A stretch of DNA of 64,000 nt from NCBI RefSeq assembly GCF_030317115.1, contig NZ_JASZYF010000004.1, positions 248,001 through 312,000 of the forward strand. The letters are read 5' to 3'. This document shows positions 1 to 8,976 of this stretch, piece by piece (the first letter of the stretch is position 1; the number at the start of each line of letters is the position of its first letter). The notes under the pieces are model-generated. The model was not told where the DNA came from. It searched no databases and was given only the letters and a program-made list of their open reading frames with translations. This DNA comes from Variovorax gracilis (lineage in GTDB: Bacteria > Pseudomonadota > Gammaproteobacteria > Burkholderiales > Burkholderiaceae_C). A program made the translations under genes and the position numbers.

Positions 1-425
1 ACTTCAAGATCGAGACGGCGGGCGCCGCGGCGAAGCTGCGCGAACTCATCCGGCTCGGCGGTGATGCCATCGAAGGGCCGTGGGACGGCGAGGAAGCCAT
101 CACGCTGATGCCCGATCTTGATGCAGGCGCTACGGGGTCGATGACAGGCGGCGGCTACCCCGACGGCATCCGGCCCATCATCGCGGACCATCTCGCGGGC
201 CGGCGCGAGCAGGCCTTCGAGCGCTACCAGCAGTGGCTGCCCTTGATCAACTACGAGAACAGGCAAGCCGGGTTGTTGGCCTGCAAGGCGCTGATGAAAG
301 AGGGCGGCGTGATCGAGTGCGAGGCCCCGCGCCATCCGCTGGCGGCCATGCATCCGGACACGCGGGCGGGACTGATCGAGACTGCGCGGCGGCTCGATCC
401 GCTGGTGCTGCGCTGGGGGCGCTAG
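1..425 (+). CDS. Dihydrodipicolinate synthase/N-acetylneuraminate lyase family protein, C-terminal part
   Basis: The 5' end lies outside the window; the reading frame is open from base 3 to the stop at 423-425 and gives about 140 residues. The stretch [15 protein letters not shown] followed by YPDGIRPII is typical of the C-terminal half of DapA-family (beta/alpha)8 barrel lyases and aldolases. These enzymes bind pyruvate or a related 2-keto acid through a Schiff-base lysine, which would lie upstream of this fragment. The exact substrate (DapA itself, a sugar-acid dehydratase or another aldolase) cannot be told from the C-terminus. The next gene begins 106 bases downstream. Confidence 0.75.
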   Translation, partial: FKIETAGAAAKLRELIRLGGDAIEGPWDGEEAITLMPDLDAGATGSMTGGGYPDGIRPIIADHLAGRREQAFERYQQWLPLINYENRQAGLLACKALMKEGGVIECEAPRHPLAAMHPDTRAGLIETARRLDPLVLRWGR

Positions 426-531
426 CCCGAATGTCACAACCGACTGCTACCACCCATCGCCTCTCCTTCCGAACAATGGGGCCAAGCCGGATCCTCACGG
501 ATTCGCCTGTCCACACCTTGAAGGAGACACG

Positions 532-1110
532 ATGGCACGCAAGATCCTGATGCTTTGCGGCGACTACGCCGAAGACTACGAAACCATGGTGCCGTTCCAG
601 GCCCTGCTGGCCGTGGGCCACACGGTCCATGCGGTCGCGCCGGACAAGAAGGCCGGCGACTGGGTCCATACCGCGATCCACGACTTCGAGGGCGCCCAGA
701 CCTACAGCGAGAAGCCGGGTCACCGATTCACGCTGAACGCGAATTTTGCCGATGTGCGCCCCGAGGCCTATGACGCCCTGGTCATCCCCGGCGGCCGCGC
801 GCCCGAGTACCTGCGCCTGAACAGCCGCGTCGTCGAGATCGCCAGGCATTTCCTCGCCGCCGACAAGCCGGTGGCGGCGGTCTGCCACGGTGCGCAACTG
901 CTGGCGGCCACGGGGCTGCTGAAGGGCCGCAAGGTCTCGGCCTATCCGGCCTGCCAGGTCGAAGTCGAACTCGCCGGCGCCGAGTACATGGGCATCCCGG
1001 TCGACCAGGCCGTGACCGATCGCAATCTCGTCACCGCGCCGGCATGGCCGGCCCATCCGGCGTGGATCGGACAGTTCCTCAAGGTGCTCGGCACGCGCAT
1101 CGAGACCTGA
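532..1110 (+). CDS. DJ-1/PfpI family protein
   Basis: A 192-residue class I glutamine-amidotransferase-like protein. It has the nucleophile elbow [10 protein letters not shown] with Cys118-His119, and an acidic N-terminal loop (D11 to E17) where family members carry the glutamate that polarises the cysteine. PfpI/YhbO/DJ-1 proteins include intracellular proteases, deglycases and chaperone-like stress proteins; which activity applies here is not visible. The start is supported by AAGGAG a few bases upstream of the ATG. It appears to be a single-gene unit between the DapA-family gene and a small ribbon-helix-helix gene. Confidence 0.85.
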   Translation: MARKILMLCGDYAEDYETMVPFQALLAVGHTVHAVAPDKKAGDWVHTAIHDFEGAQTYSEKPGHRFTLNANFADVRPEAYDALVIPGGRAPEYLRLNSRVVEIARHFLAADKPVAAVCHGAQLLAATGLLKGRKVSAYPACQVEVELAGAEYMGIPVDQAVTDRNLVTAPAWPAHPAWIGQFLKVLGTRIET

Positions 1111-1175
1111 TGCGCAGCCGCCGGTGACGCTACAGTCTTGATCCGCGTCACCTGCCCCGACACAGGAGAAGGCTC

Positions 1176-1547
1176 ATGTGCGAAGTTTTCATCAGCGCCG
1201 ATCCCCAGAGCTACGACAGCCGCACGCGCTCGGTCCGGCTGCACGGCGTCGTCACCAGCATCCGGCTCGAAAACCTCTTCTGGCAGGTGCTGGAGGAAAT
1301 CGCGGCGCGCGACGACATGGGTGTCGTGCAACTGATCGAGAAGCTCTACGATGAACTGGTTGCGGCGCGAGGAGAGGTCGGCAACTTCTCTTCGTTCCTG
1401 CGAGTCAGCGCGCTGCGTTACGAAGCCATGGTCGCGCAGGGGCGCATCCCGAACGACACCTCGGTGGCGATCCGGTCGCTCGACGCCAAGGCCGTGCTGC
1501 ACGGCATGCCGCGGGGTTGGTCACAGCCCTCCGCGTTGAGCAGCTAG
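1176..1547 (+). CDS. Ribbon-helix-helix domain protein
   Basis: A 123-residue protein beginning MCEVFISADP. Residues about 18-80 (TRSVRLHGVVTSIRLE, then LFWQVLEEIAARD) fit the RHH_4-type ribbon-helix-helix domain, a short beta strand followed by two helices. Such proteins are usually DNA-binding, but members of this subfamily are mostly uncharacterised. AGGAG lies just before the start codon. The last four bases overlap the convergent CYTH-CHAD gene. No toxin partner is next to it, so an antitoxin role is not suggested by context. Confidence 0.7.
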   Translation: MCEVFISADPQSYDSRTRSVRLHGVVTSIRLENLFWQVLEEIAARDDMGVVQLIEKLYDELVAARGEVGNFSSFLRVSALRYEAMVAQGRIPNDTSVAIRSLDAKAVLHGMPRGWSQPSALSS

Positions 1548-3040
1548 GGCTTCTTCCAGAAGGGCCGCGCGTCGGCGATCCTGTCGAGCGCCTTGCGGCA
1601 TTCGACCGCATCGGCGGGTTGCCGCGCGCTGAGCCAGCCGACGGCGAACCATGCGCGCCCGTCGTGGGCGGCATGCTCCCGATAGGCCGCGATCGCCACG
1701 GCGTCGTCGTTGTGCTTGCCGAGCGCGTCCTGGGCGGGCTCCAGTTCCTTCAGATAGCGCCTTGCTTCGCGCCGCGCGAACAGCGGCGCGACGAACTCGC
1801 CGAGGTAGCGCAGGCGCTTGAGGCGCTTGCGCACACGGTGCTGGGCGGCGGGCTCCAGCGCTTCGAAGCGCCGGCCGTCGCGCAGCACCTGGCGATGCAG
1901 CTTCGCCAGCCGCTCCCGCAGCAGCTTGCGGGCGGGCGGCGCTTCTGCCGAGGCAGCTTCCGTGGCGTCGGTGGGCAGCGAGGCCGTGACCAGATCCATC
2001 AACACCGCCTGGAAATCCGCGCCGCGCACCACATCCGCGGGTTCCGGAACGCCGTCGCCGTCAGTCCATGCGACGGGAGGGCCGCCCGCAGCCTCGATCT
2101 GCGGCTGCACGGTCTGACGCAGATGCTCTCGATCGCGCTGGACGCCGAGCGCACGGAACGCGCCGACGAGCGCTGTCTCCCACGCGGGGTTGATGTGCGG
2201 TGCGAGATCGGCCATCTCGCGCAAGGCGGTCCGCAGGCGCCGGATGCCCACGCGCAGTTGATGCACGTGCTCCGCATCTCCGCTGCCTGCGGCGACTTCG
2301 CTTGCGTTGGGAAGGATCTGCGCGAGGCAGGTGTTCAGTACCGCGCGGAAAACCTCCGGGCCGGACAGATCGGCTTCCAGCGCGGGTTGCACCGCCTTGG
2401 TCGGCGGCCCGTGCCGGATGCCCTTGGCCAGCCGTTCGCCCCGTGCCGACTTGGAAACGGTGTCGAGCCAAAGCCCGTACCGGTTGCGCCAGCGCTGGGC
2501 CAGTTCGAGCATCGATTGCGGGCTGCCGTGCTTCAGTTCGATCTCCAGCTCGCACAGCGCCTGCGCGTGCTCACCCACCCGCACCTGGCCGCGATCGAAG
2601 GCGAGTTCGACCAGCGCATCGCCGGTGCGCATCTCACGCGTGGTGCGCCAGACGTCGGTGCCGTAGAGCGGGACGAGTTCGGCCGTTGCCGGGTCATGCC
2701 CGGCCTGGCGCAGTACCTTGGCGACAAGCTCGCCGACGGGCGTGCCATCGTGCCGGTCGATTCGCGGCAAGGGCACCTCGCGCGCACCCATGGGGGGCAG
2801 CTCGAAGTTGTGTTCGTGGCGCATGAGCGGCCCGTCCGTCGGCGCCTTGACCGTCTGCACCCAGGTGCCGCCTTCCTTGCGCAGGCGCAGCACGATGCGA
2901 TGCGCCGCGAGGGCGCCATCGGCAGTATCGAAATAGCGTGCCCGAAGCCGCGTGCGGTAGGAGCGTCCCCGGGCCACCGCCGCCTCGACCGCGGCCTGCT
3001 GCGGTGGATCGATCTGGAACTTGAGTTCGAACTCGGTCAT
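1544..3040 (-). CDS. CYTH and CHAD domain protein, probable inorganic triphosphatase
   Basis: A 498-residue two-domain protein. The N-terminus MTEFELKFQ contains the ExExK signature (E3, E5, K7) that binds triphosphate and metal in the CYTH tunnel fold, extending to about residue 205. A C-terminal CHAD domain (about 225-490) is rich in conserved His and Arg, for example VHQLRVGIRRLRTALRE, and is thought to bind polyphosphate or phosphorylated ligands. The same architecture occurs in E. coli YgiF, an inorganic triphosphatase. It is a cytoplasmic protein on its own unit, separated by 30 bases from the small minus-strand gene upstream. Confidence 0.88.
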   Translation of the reverse strand: MTEFELKFQIDPPQQAAVEAAVARGRSYRTRLRARYFDTADGALAAHRIVLRLRKEGGTWVQTVKAPTDGPLMRHEHNFELPPMGAREVPLPRIDRHDGTPVGELVAKVLRQAGHDPATAELVPLYGTDVWRTTREMRTGDALVELAFDRGQVRVGEHAQALCELEIELKHGSPQSMLELAQRWRNRYGLWLDTVSKSARGERLAKGIRHGPPTKAVQPALEADLSGPEVFRAVLNTCLAQILPNASEVAAGSGDAEHVHQLRVGIRRLRTALREMADLAPHINPAWETALVGAFRALGVQRDREHLRQTVQPQIEAAGGPPVAWTDGDGVPEPADVVRGADFQAVLMDLVTASLPTDATEAASAEAPPARKLLRERLAKLHRQVLRDGRRFEALEPAAQHRVRKRLKRLRYLGEFVAPLFARREARRYLKELEPAQDALGKHNDDAVAIAAYREHAAHDGRAWFAVGWLSARQPADAVECRKALDRIADARPFWKKP

Positions 3041-3070
3041 GGCGCGCCCAGTGGCGCGAGCGCGCCGGAA

Positions 3071-3322
3071 TCAGTTTTCCAGTTCATTGACCTGCATCGA
3101 CAGGTCGAACAGCTTGGACTTGCTGGCGTAGTAGCGATCGAGTCGCCATTCCTTGAGGATGTCCATCGCCAACTGGAAGCTCTTGTAGTCGAGTTCATAC
3201 AGCGTGACCAGTTCGAAGCTGTGCTCCGACTCGAGCGCCAGCACCAGCCTGGCGAGGATCTTTGCCGACTCGTTGGCCGGATCCGTTTCGATGAACCGGC
3301 GAGCGACCTTGATGGCGTTCAT
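3071..3322 (-). CDS. Conserved small protein of unknown function
   Basis: An 83-residue, probably helical cytoplasmic protein with no signal peptide or membrane segment. It starts MNAIKVARRFIETDP and is rich in Leu, Glu and Lys (LARLVLALESEHSFEL, then YELDYKSFQLAMDIL). I do not recognise a named family. A purine-rich stretch (AGGAAAG) precedes the start. It lies 30 bases upstream of the CYTH-CHAD gene in the same direction and may be co-transcribed with it. Confidence 0.6.
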   Translation of the reverse strand: MNAIKVARRFIETDPANESAKILARLVLALESEHSFELVTLYELDYKSFQLAMDILKEWRLDRYYASKSKLFDLSMQVNELEN

Positions 3323-3398
3323 GGGGGAGCTTTCCTCGTGGAGACACGCCTTCGACTATAGCCAGCGCCCCTTCGCCATTTGTGACAGCCGCATGACC

Positions 3399-3420
3399 GG
3401 GTAGGACATTGGACCTACCC
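3399..3420. repeat. Perfect 7-bp inverted repeat between two minus-strand genes
   Basis: GGGTAGG and CCTACCC flank the 8-base loop ACATTGGA. No U-tract follows on either strand, so it is not a standard rho-independent terminator. It lies between the stop of the small secreted protein (3440) and the start of the 83-residue protein (3322). It could be an operator or an RNA processing or stability hairpin. Confidence 0.45.
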
Positions 3421-3439
3421 TGTGGCCGCAGCGGGCGCG

Positions 3440-3805
3440 CTACCGCGCCGGGACAGGCACCACGGTCGTGCGGATCACGCCGCCGCCCAGGACGCTGCCG
3501 GTGACGTTGGTCTGCCCGGTGCCCAGCACGCGTGCCTCGCAGGCGGCGCGGTCTTCGGGAGGTTGGCGGTTGCACCGCGCCAGGGCATTTGCCTGCAGGG
3601 TCGCCGCATCGGGACTCGAGAGCCCGCCACGGCGCGCTTCCTGTTGCGCCGCACCTTTTTCGCGCAGACACGCCTGCTTGTTCTGTTGGACGCCGTCGCA
3701 CACGAGGGATCCGGAGGCGGACCCTTGGGCGAGCACCGACGATGCACCGACAAGACCACCGGCCGCGACGAGAACCGCGAGGCACGAACGAAGAGCAGTT
3801 GACAT
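3440..3805 (-). CDS. Small secreted protein of unknown function
   Basis: A 121-residue protein with a clear Sec signal peptide: a hydrophobic core LAVLVAAGGLVGASSVLA ends with a likely cleavage after the LAQ region near residue 27. The mature part has four Cys (CDG, CLRE, CNRQ, CEA) spaced as possible disulfide pairs, and an Ala/Gln/Arg-rich helix. AAGGAG lies eight bases before the ATG. No enzyme motif is visible; an exported helical periplasmic protein is the most that can be said. Confidence 0.65.
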   Translation of the reverse strand: MSTALRSCLAVLVAAGGLVGASSVLAQGSASGSLVCDGVQQNKQACLREKGAAQQEARRGGLSSPDAATLQANALARCNRQPPEDRAACEARVLGTGQTNVTGSVLGGGVIRTTVVPVPAR

Positions 3806-4005
3806 GGATCACTCCTTTGCTTGGCGGCACGACTTGCACCGACTTGGGTGCCCAGTCTGCCGCCCGGGAAGTCCGGAGTTTGTGGGAGATCGGGGCGGCC
3901 GGCCAGTCCCCTGCGGCGCACGTTCTTGTCGGACAAATCCCGCAAGCGGACGGGCAGAAGACTCGCAGAAGCCTGCCGCATCCGCGGCGGTACCCCTGCG
4001 CAGGC

Positions 4006-6573
4006 TCAGCCCGCCGCGATGCGCTTGGCGAGGTGAGCGAGCGCTTCGTCGACCTGGTCGACCAGGATCAGCGAGAGGTCGCCCGGCTGCAGTCGCGCGA
4101 GCGCGCTGTCGATGGCGATGAACTCGCCGCGGATCTCGTCGATGAAGCGCGTGCGCTGCGCGCCTTCGAGGCCCTGTCGCAGCAAGGCCATGACCTCGCC
4201 GTCGGCACGGCCGCGTTGCGCCGCATCCTGGTAGAGGATCACGTCGTCGAAGGCTTCGCCGAGGATGGCGGTCTGGTCGCGGATGTCGCAGTCGCGGCGG
4301 TCGCCGGCGCCGCTGATCACCACCGAGCGCTTCTTTGCGGGCATGGTGTCGACCGCGGCGACCAGCGCGCGCATCGCGTCGGTGTTGTGGCCGTAATCGG
4401 CGATCACGGTCGCGCCTCGGTAGTCCATCACGTTGAAGCGGCCGGGCACGCCGGCGGCGTCGTTCTTGAAGCTGGCGAGGCCGCTGCGGATGGTGTCCCA
4501 GTCCAGGCCCACCGCCCAGGCGGCGGCGACCGACGCCATGACGTTGTCGACCTGGAAGCCGATGGTGCCGTTGCGGGTGATCTGAACGTCGCGCAGCGGA
4601 ATGCGCTCGCGCCATGAGCCCTCGGCTGCGACCAGCGTGTCCTGGTCGACGTAGACCGTGCGCTTGCCCTGCGCGCGGTGCGTCGCCATCACGGGATGCT
4701 GCCGGTCGGCGGCGAAGAAGATCACGCTGCCGGGGCAGGTGACGGCCATTGCCGCCACGTTGGGGTCGGCCGCGTTGAGCACGGCGTAGCCGGTGGGCGC
4801 CACGTTGCGCACGACGACGCGCTTGAGCACCGCCAGGTCTTCGACCGTCGTGATGTAGTTGAGGCCCAGGTGGTCGCCGCTGCCGATGTTGGTCACCACC
4901 GCCACCTGGCAGCGGTCGAAGCCGAGGCCTTCGCGGAGGATGCCGCCGCGCGCCACTTCGAATACGGCCGCATCGACGTCCGGGTGCAGCAGCACGTTGC
5001 GCGCGCTCTTGGGGCCGCTGCAGTCGCCGCTGTCGGTCTGCCTGCCGTCGACGTAGACGCCGTCGGTGTTGGTCATGCCGGTGCGCAGGCCGCTGCCGGC
5101 GAGCAGGTGGTTGATCAGGCGCGCGGTGGTGGTCTTGCCGTTGGTGCCGGTGACGGCCACCACGGGGATGCGGCCGTCGTCGCCATGCGCGAAGAGGGTG
5201 TCCATCACCGCCTCGCCGACCGCGCGGCCCCGGCCGAAGGAAGGCGAGATGTGCATGCGCAGGCCGGGTGCGGCGTTGACCTCGACCACGCCGCCGTGCT
5301 GCTCCTCCAGCGGACGCAGCACGTTCTCGCAGACCATGTCGACGCCGCAGATGTGCAGGCCGACCATCTGCGCCGCATCGACCGCGCGTGCGGCCACTTC
5401 CGGGTGCACGGTGTCGGTCACGTCGGTGGCGGTGCCCCCGGTGGAGAGGTTGGCGTTGTTGCGCAGCACCACGCGCTGGCCGAGCGCGGGCACGCTCTCG
5501 GGCGTGAGGTCTTGCGCCTCCAGGCGGCCGATGGCGATGTCGTCGAGCCGGATCTTGGTAAGCGAGGTCGCATGGCCTTCGCCGCGTCGCGGATCCTGGT
5601 TGACCACGTCGACCAGCTCGCGGACGGTCTTCACGCCGTCGCCGATCACGTTCGGCGGATCGCGGCGGGCGGCCGCCACCAGCCGGTCGCCCACGACCAG
5701 CAGGCGGAAGTCGAAGCCGGGAAGGAATTTCTCGACCATGACCTCGCCATAGGTGGCAGCCGAGTCATAGGCGGAGATCAGCTGCTCCCGCGTCGTGATG
5801 TTGACGGTGACGCCCTTGCCCTGGTTGCCGTCCTGCGGCTTGACCACGACCGGCAGGCCGATTTCCTGCGCGGCGGCCCAGCCGTCGTCGGCGTCGGTGA
5901 CCGGGCGGCCCAGCGGAACCGGTACGCCGGCCGCATTGAGCAGCTGCTTGGTCAGTTCCTTGTCCTGGGCGATCGCTTCGGCCACGCCGCTGGTGCTGTC
6001 GACTTCCGCGGCCTGGATGCGGCGCTGCTTGGAGCCCCAGCCGAACTGCACGAGGCTGCCGGAGGTGAGGCGGCGATACGGAATGCCGCGCGCGACGGCC
6101 GCATCGACGATGGAGCCGGTGCTCGGGCCGAGCCGTTCGGATTCGTCGAGGTCGCGCAGTTCGGTGATGGCCGCGGTGGCGTCGAAATCGGTGCCGTTCT
6201 GCGCCGCGTCGATGAGTGCCTTGGCCAGTTCGAGCGCGCGCCGGCCGACAGCCTCTTCGCTGTACTGGAAAGTGACCTGGTAGACGCCTTCCTCGATCGT
6301 GCGCGCCGTGTGGCCGAAGTTCACTGCACAGCCCGCCTGGGCCTGCATCGCCACGGCTGCGTTCTCGAGCACGTGGGCGAGCGCCAGCGGCTGGCCCAGG
6401 ACGACGGGGTGCAGTTCGCCGATGTGCGGGAACAAGGCGCGCAGGCGGGGCTCGAAGCCGGCCAGCCGTTCGATGGCGTTCTCGTCCTCCTTGCAGGTGA
6501 CGATCGCCTCGATGCAGGTGTGGCGGCTCCACAGATTGGGGCCGCGCAAGGCGCGGGTGCGTGTGACTTCCAT
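4006..6573 (-). CDS. cphA: Cyanophycin synthetase CphA
   Basis: An 855-residue enzyme that polymerises L-Asp and L-Arg, with ATP, into multi-L-arginyl-poly-L-aspartate, a cytoplasmic nitrogen store. Domain order fits the family: an N-terminal domain (1-160), an ATP-grasp domain (about 200-465, with KPQDGNQGKGV), and a Mur-ligase-like domain with an intact P-loop GTNGKTT at 476-482 and later GAGDRRD. In the known family the ATP-grasp part adds Asp and the Mur-like part adds Arg. The start MEVTRTRALRGPNLW is typical. It is the second gene of a pair, 32 bases after cphA', and the 200 bases downstream hold no gene. Confidence 0.95.
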   Translation of the reverse strand: MEVTRTRALRGPNLWSRHTCIEAIVTCKEDENAIERLAGFEPRLRALFPHIGELHPVVLGQPLALAHVLENAAVAMQAQAGCAVNFGHTARTIEEGVYQVTFQYSEEAVGRRALELAKALIDAAQNGTDFDATAAITELRDLDESERLGPSTGSIVDAAVARGIPYRRLTSGSLVQFGWGSKQRRIQAAEVDSTSGVAEAIAQDKELTKQLLNAAGVPVPLGRPVTDADDGWAAAQEIGLPVVVKPQDGNQGKGVTVNITTREQLISAYDSAATYGEVMVEKFLPGFDFRLLVVGDRLVAAARRDPPNVIGDGVKTVRELVDVVNQDPRRGEGHATSLTKIRLDDIAIGRLEAQDLTPESVPALGQRVVLRNNANLSTGGTATDVTDTVHPEVAARAVDAAQMVGLHICGVDMVCENVLRPLEEQHGGVVEVNAAPGLRMHISPSFGRGRAVGEAVMDTLFAHGDDGRIPVVAVTGTNGKTTTARLINHLLAGSGLRTGMTNTDGVYVDGRQTDSGDCSGPKSARNVLLHPDVDAAVFEVARGGILREGLGFDRCQVAVVTNIGSGDHLGLNYITTVEDLAVLKRVVVRNVAPTGYAVLNAADPNVAAMAVTCPGSVIFFAADRQHPVMATHRAQGKRTVYVDQDTLVAAEGSWRERIPLRDVQITRNGTIGFQVDNVMASVAAAWAVGLDWDTIRSGLASFKNDAAGVPGRFNVMDYRGATVIADYGHNTDAMRALVAAVDTMPAKKRSVVISGAGDRRDCDIRDQTAILGEAFDDVILYQDAAQRGRADGEVMALLRQGLEGAQRTRFIDEIRGEFIAIDSALARLQPGDLSLILVDQVDEALAHLAKRIAAG

Positions 6574-6605
6574 GACGGTAGGGGCCAGCGGATCGGGTCC
6601 GCCGG

Positions 6606-8849
6606 TCAGGCAAATTGTTGTTCGACGGGCGAGAGAAGGGTCTGCGATAGCTGCAGCGACGCCAACGCTGCTTGAAGGTCGGCTTCGAAAGCTTCGACGC
6701 CGGCACCGATCAGGTTCAGCGGAATGCCGAGCGCCCAGCCTGCCGCGATGGCCGCAAGAAGGCTTTCAAGGCTGACGCCCACATGCGTGGCGCGCCAGAT
6801 CGTCAGGCGGCCGAGGCCTGGCAGGAAGGATTCGCTGCTGCCGTTGGCCAGCACCACGCGGTCCTGGCGCACCAGCACGGCCTTGCCGCCGCTGGACTGG
6901 TGCCTGGCGAGTGCCTCGGCTTGTGGATCGGCTGAATAAAGGATCACGTCGCCATCGCACAGCGGCGCAAGGCCGGCCACGCGCTGGTCGGCGGCGTTGA
7001 GAACGGCGGTGCCTTCGGGCAGCACGACGTCGACCTGCGTGCGAAGCACTCGCACCATCTGGTCGCTCTCGGTGATGTCGAATTCGGTCAGCGCCTCCGC
7101 GCCGTCGAGGTCCGTGACGATGCCGACTGCGCAGCGGTCGTACGCAAGGCCGTCGCGCAGGATGGTTTCGGCACCGTTCTCGACAACCACGGCCTGAACG
7201 GCGCGGTTGACCAGCAGGCGGTGGCCGGCAGCCCAGTTGGCGCTGTCGCGCGCATCGACACGGCGGCGTTCGAGGAAGAGGCCGTCGCGGCAAGCCAGGC
7301 CGGTGTGGCGGCCGCCGAGGCCGATCAACCAGGCAACCAGGCGGGCGAGCACGGCCGTGTCACGCGAGCCGGCGACGCCGACCACGGGAATGCGGCCCGG
7401 CGCTTCGTCCGGGAACAGGTGGTCGCAGATCGCGCGACCCACGGGTCGCGGCGAACCGACGGCGGGCTTCAGGTGCATCAGCAGGCCGGGCCCGGCGTTG
7501 ACTTCGACGATGGCGCCGCCCTGGGCCGCCAGCGGCCGCGAGATGTCCAGCGCCACGAGGTCGACGCCGGCGATGTCCAGGCCGACCACGCGGGCGGCCA
7601 GCACGGCGGCATGCGCAACGTCGGGGTGGACCTGGTCGGTGCAATCGATGGCCATGTTGCCGTTGCGCTGGATCGTGACGACCCGTCCGGCGGCGGGCAC
7701 CGAGGCGCCGTCGAGGTCCTGGCGCTTGAGTTCGAGCTGCAGCTTGGCGTCGGTATCGAGAACGATCACGTCCAGCGGGAATTCTTCTTCCGCGCCGCGG
7801 CGCGGGTCGCTGTTGAGCTGGCTGTCGATGAGCTGGGCCACGGTCGAGGTTCCGTCGCCGGTCACGGTGATGATCTCGCCGCGCGCCGCGGCGACGACCT
7901 GTCCGCCGACCACCAGCAGGCGGTGTTCCGAGCCGCGGATGAAGCGCTCGACCATCACGTCGCTGCCCTCGGGCTCGGCGACGGCGAAGGCGGCCATGAC
8001 CTCCTCGCGCGTGTGGAGTTCGAGCGAGACGCCGCGGCCATGGTTGGCGTCCGACGGCTTGACGGCCACGGGCAGGCCGATGTCCTCGGCGGCTTCCCAG
8101 GCTTCCTCGGCGTTGGCGACCACCTGGCCTTCGGGCACCGGCACGCCGCAACTGGCGAGCAGCGACTTGGTCAGTTCCTTGTCGCTGGCGATGGATTCGC
8201 CGATGGCGCTGGTGTAGTCGGTCTCGGCCGTCCAGATGCGTTGCTGGTTGGCGCCGTAGCCGAGCTGCACGAGGTTGCCGCTGTTGAGCCGCATATGCGG
8301 GATGCCGCGATCGGTGGCGGCGCCCACGATGCAGGCGGTGCTCGGGCCGAGGTAGCAGTCCTCGACCTTGGCCTTGACCGCGTCGACCGCGCGCTGCACG
8401 TCCGCGGCGTCGAAGGGGTCGTTGTTGATGGCGGCCATCAGCAGCCGGTGGCCTTCGGCCAGCGCCACGCGGGCGACCTGCTCGTCACGCGCGCGGAACA
8501 CCATTCGGTAGACGCCATGCTGCGAAGTGCTGCGCGTCTGGCCGAAGCCGGTCGGCATGCCGGCCAGGTTAAGCAGCTCGATCACGACATGCTCCAGCAC
8601 ATGGCCCGCCCAGGTACCTTCGGTCAGGCGCTGGATGAAGCCACCGCGCTCGCCGACGCCGCAGTGGTGCTCGATCAGCGCCGGCAGCAGGGTCGTCAGG
8701 CGGTCGGTGAAGCCGTCTATCTTGTTGGAGGGATAGTCCTCGAGCGCGCCAAGGTCGAGCCAGACTTCCAGCACGGGCCGGTAGGTCCAGAGGTTGGGGC
8801 CGCGCAAATAGTTGATGCGCAGCAGGCGTATGTCGTCGAAACGGGTCAT
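6606..8849 (-). CDS. cphA': Second cyanophycin synthetase CphA' with degenerate Mur-ligase P-loop
   Basis: A 747-residue CphA paralogue, about 110 residues shorter than CphA. The N-terminal domain starts MTRFDDIRLLRINYLRGPNLW, and the ATP-grasp domain is intact (KPSDANHGRGV, about residues 265-275). Where CphA has GTNGKTT this protein has GSRDTA (494-499), so the nucleotide-binding lysine of the Mur-like domain is missing, and the C-terminal substrate region is cut short. In Cupriavidus necator two such genes are also paired. The upstream ATG at 8909 would add 20 atypical residues; the 8849 start matches the family. It probably shares a divergent promoter region with the ABC gene. Confidence 0.9.
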   Translation of the reverse strand: MTRFDDIRLLRINYLRGPNLWTYRPVLEVWLDLGALEDYPSNKIDGFTDRLTTLLPALIEHHCGVGERGGFIQRLTEGTWAGHVLEHVVIELLNLAGMPTGFGQTRSTSQHGVYRMVFRARDEQVARVALAEGHRLLMAAINNDPFDAADVQRAVDAVKAKVEDCYLGPSTACIVGAATDRGIPHMRLNSGNLVQLGYGANQQRIWTAETDYTSAIGESIASDKELTKSLLASCGVPVPEGQVVANAEEAWEAAEDIGLPVAVKPSDANHGRGVSLELHTREEVMAAFAVAEPEGSDVMVERFIRGSEHRLLVVGGQVVAAARGEIITVTGDGTSTVAQLIDSQLNSDPRRGAEEEFPLDVIVLDTDAKLQLELKRQDLDGASVPAAGRVVTIQRNGNMAIDCTDQVHPDVAHAAVLAARVVGLDIAGVDLVALDISRPLAAQGGAIVEVNAGPGLLMHLKPAVGSPRPVGRAICDHLFPDEAPGRIPVVGVAGSRDTAVLARLVAWLIGLGGRHTGLACRDGLFLERRRVDARDSANWAAGHRLLVNRAVQAVVVENGAETILRDGLAYDRCAVGIVTDLDGAEALTEFDITESDQMVRVLRTQVDVVLPEGTAVLNAADQRVAGLAPLCDGDVILYSADPQAEALARHQSSGGKAVLVRQDRVVLANGSSESFLPGLGRLTIWRATHVGVSLESLLAAIAAGWALGIPLNLIGAGVEAFEADLQAALASLQLSQTLLSPVEQQFA

Positions 8850-8976
8850 GAAAACGTTCGATGTGCTTTGGCCGAGCACCGCGGCACCTTCAAGAGCGCC
8901 CATGGTCATCGGTCAGAATCGGCGCCCGGCGAGCGCCATGAAGGGTCCGTTGGCGGGCCAGAGATACAGAAACACA

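Noticed and set aside
1517..3361. Long plus-strand reading frame of 614 codons
   Set aside because: It is antisense to the CYTH-CHAD gene; its product is a His/Arg/Leu-rich translation without domains, as expected from GC-rich third positions.
3806..4005. Hidden gene or terminator in the 200-base gap after cphA
   Set aside because: No frame with a ribosome-binding site and no hairpin with a U-tract was found; it appears to be empty.
4006..8849. Reading cphA and cphA' as MurC/MurE-type cell-wall ligases
   Set aside because: The N-terminal domain and ATP-grasp domain ahead of the Mur-like part, plus the ABC/DUF1854 linkage, are specific to cyanophycin synthetases.
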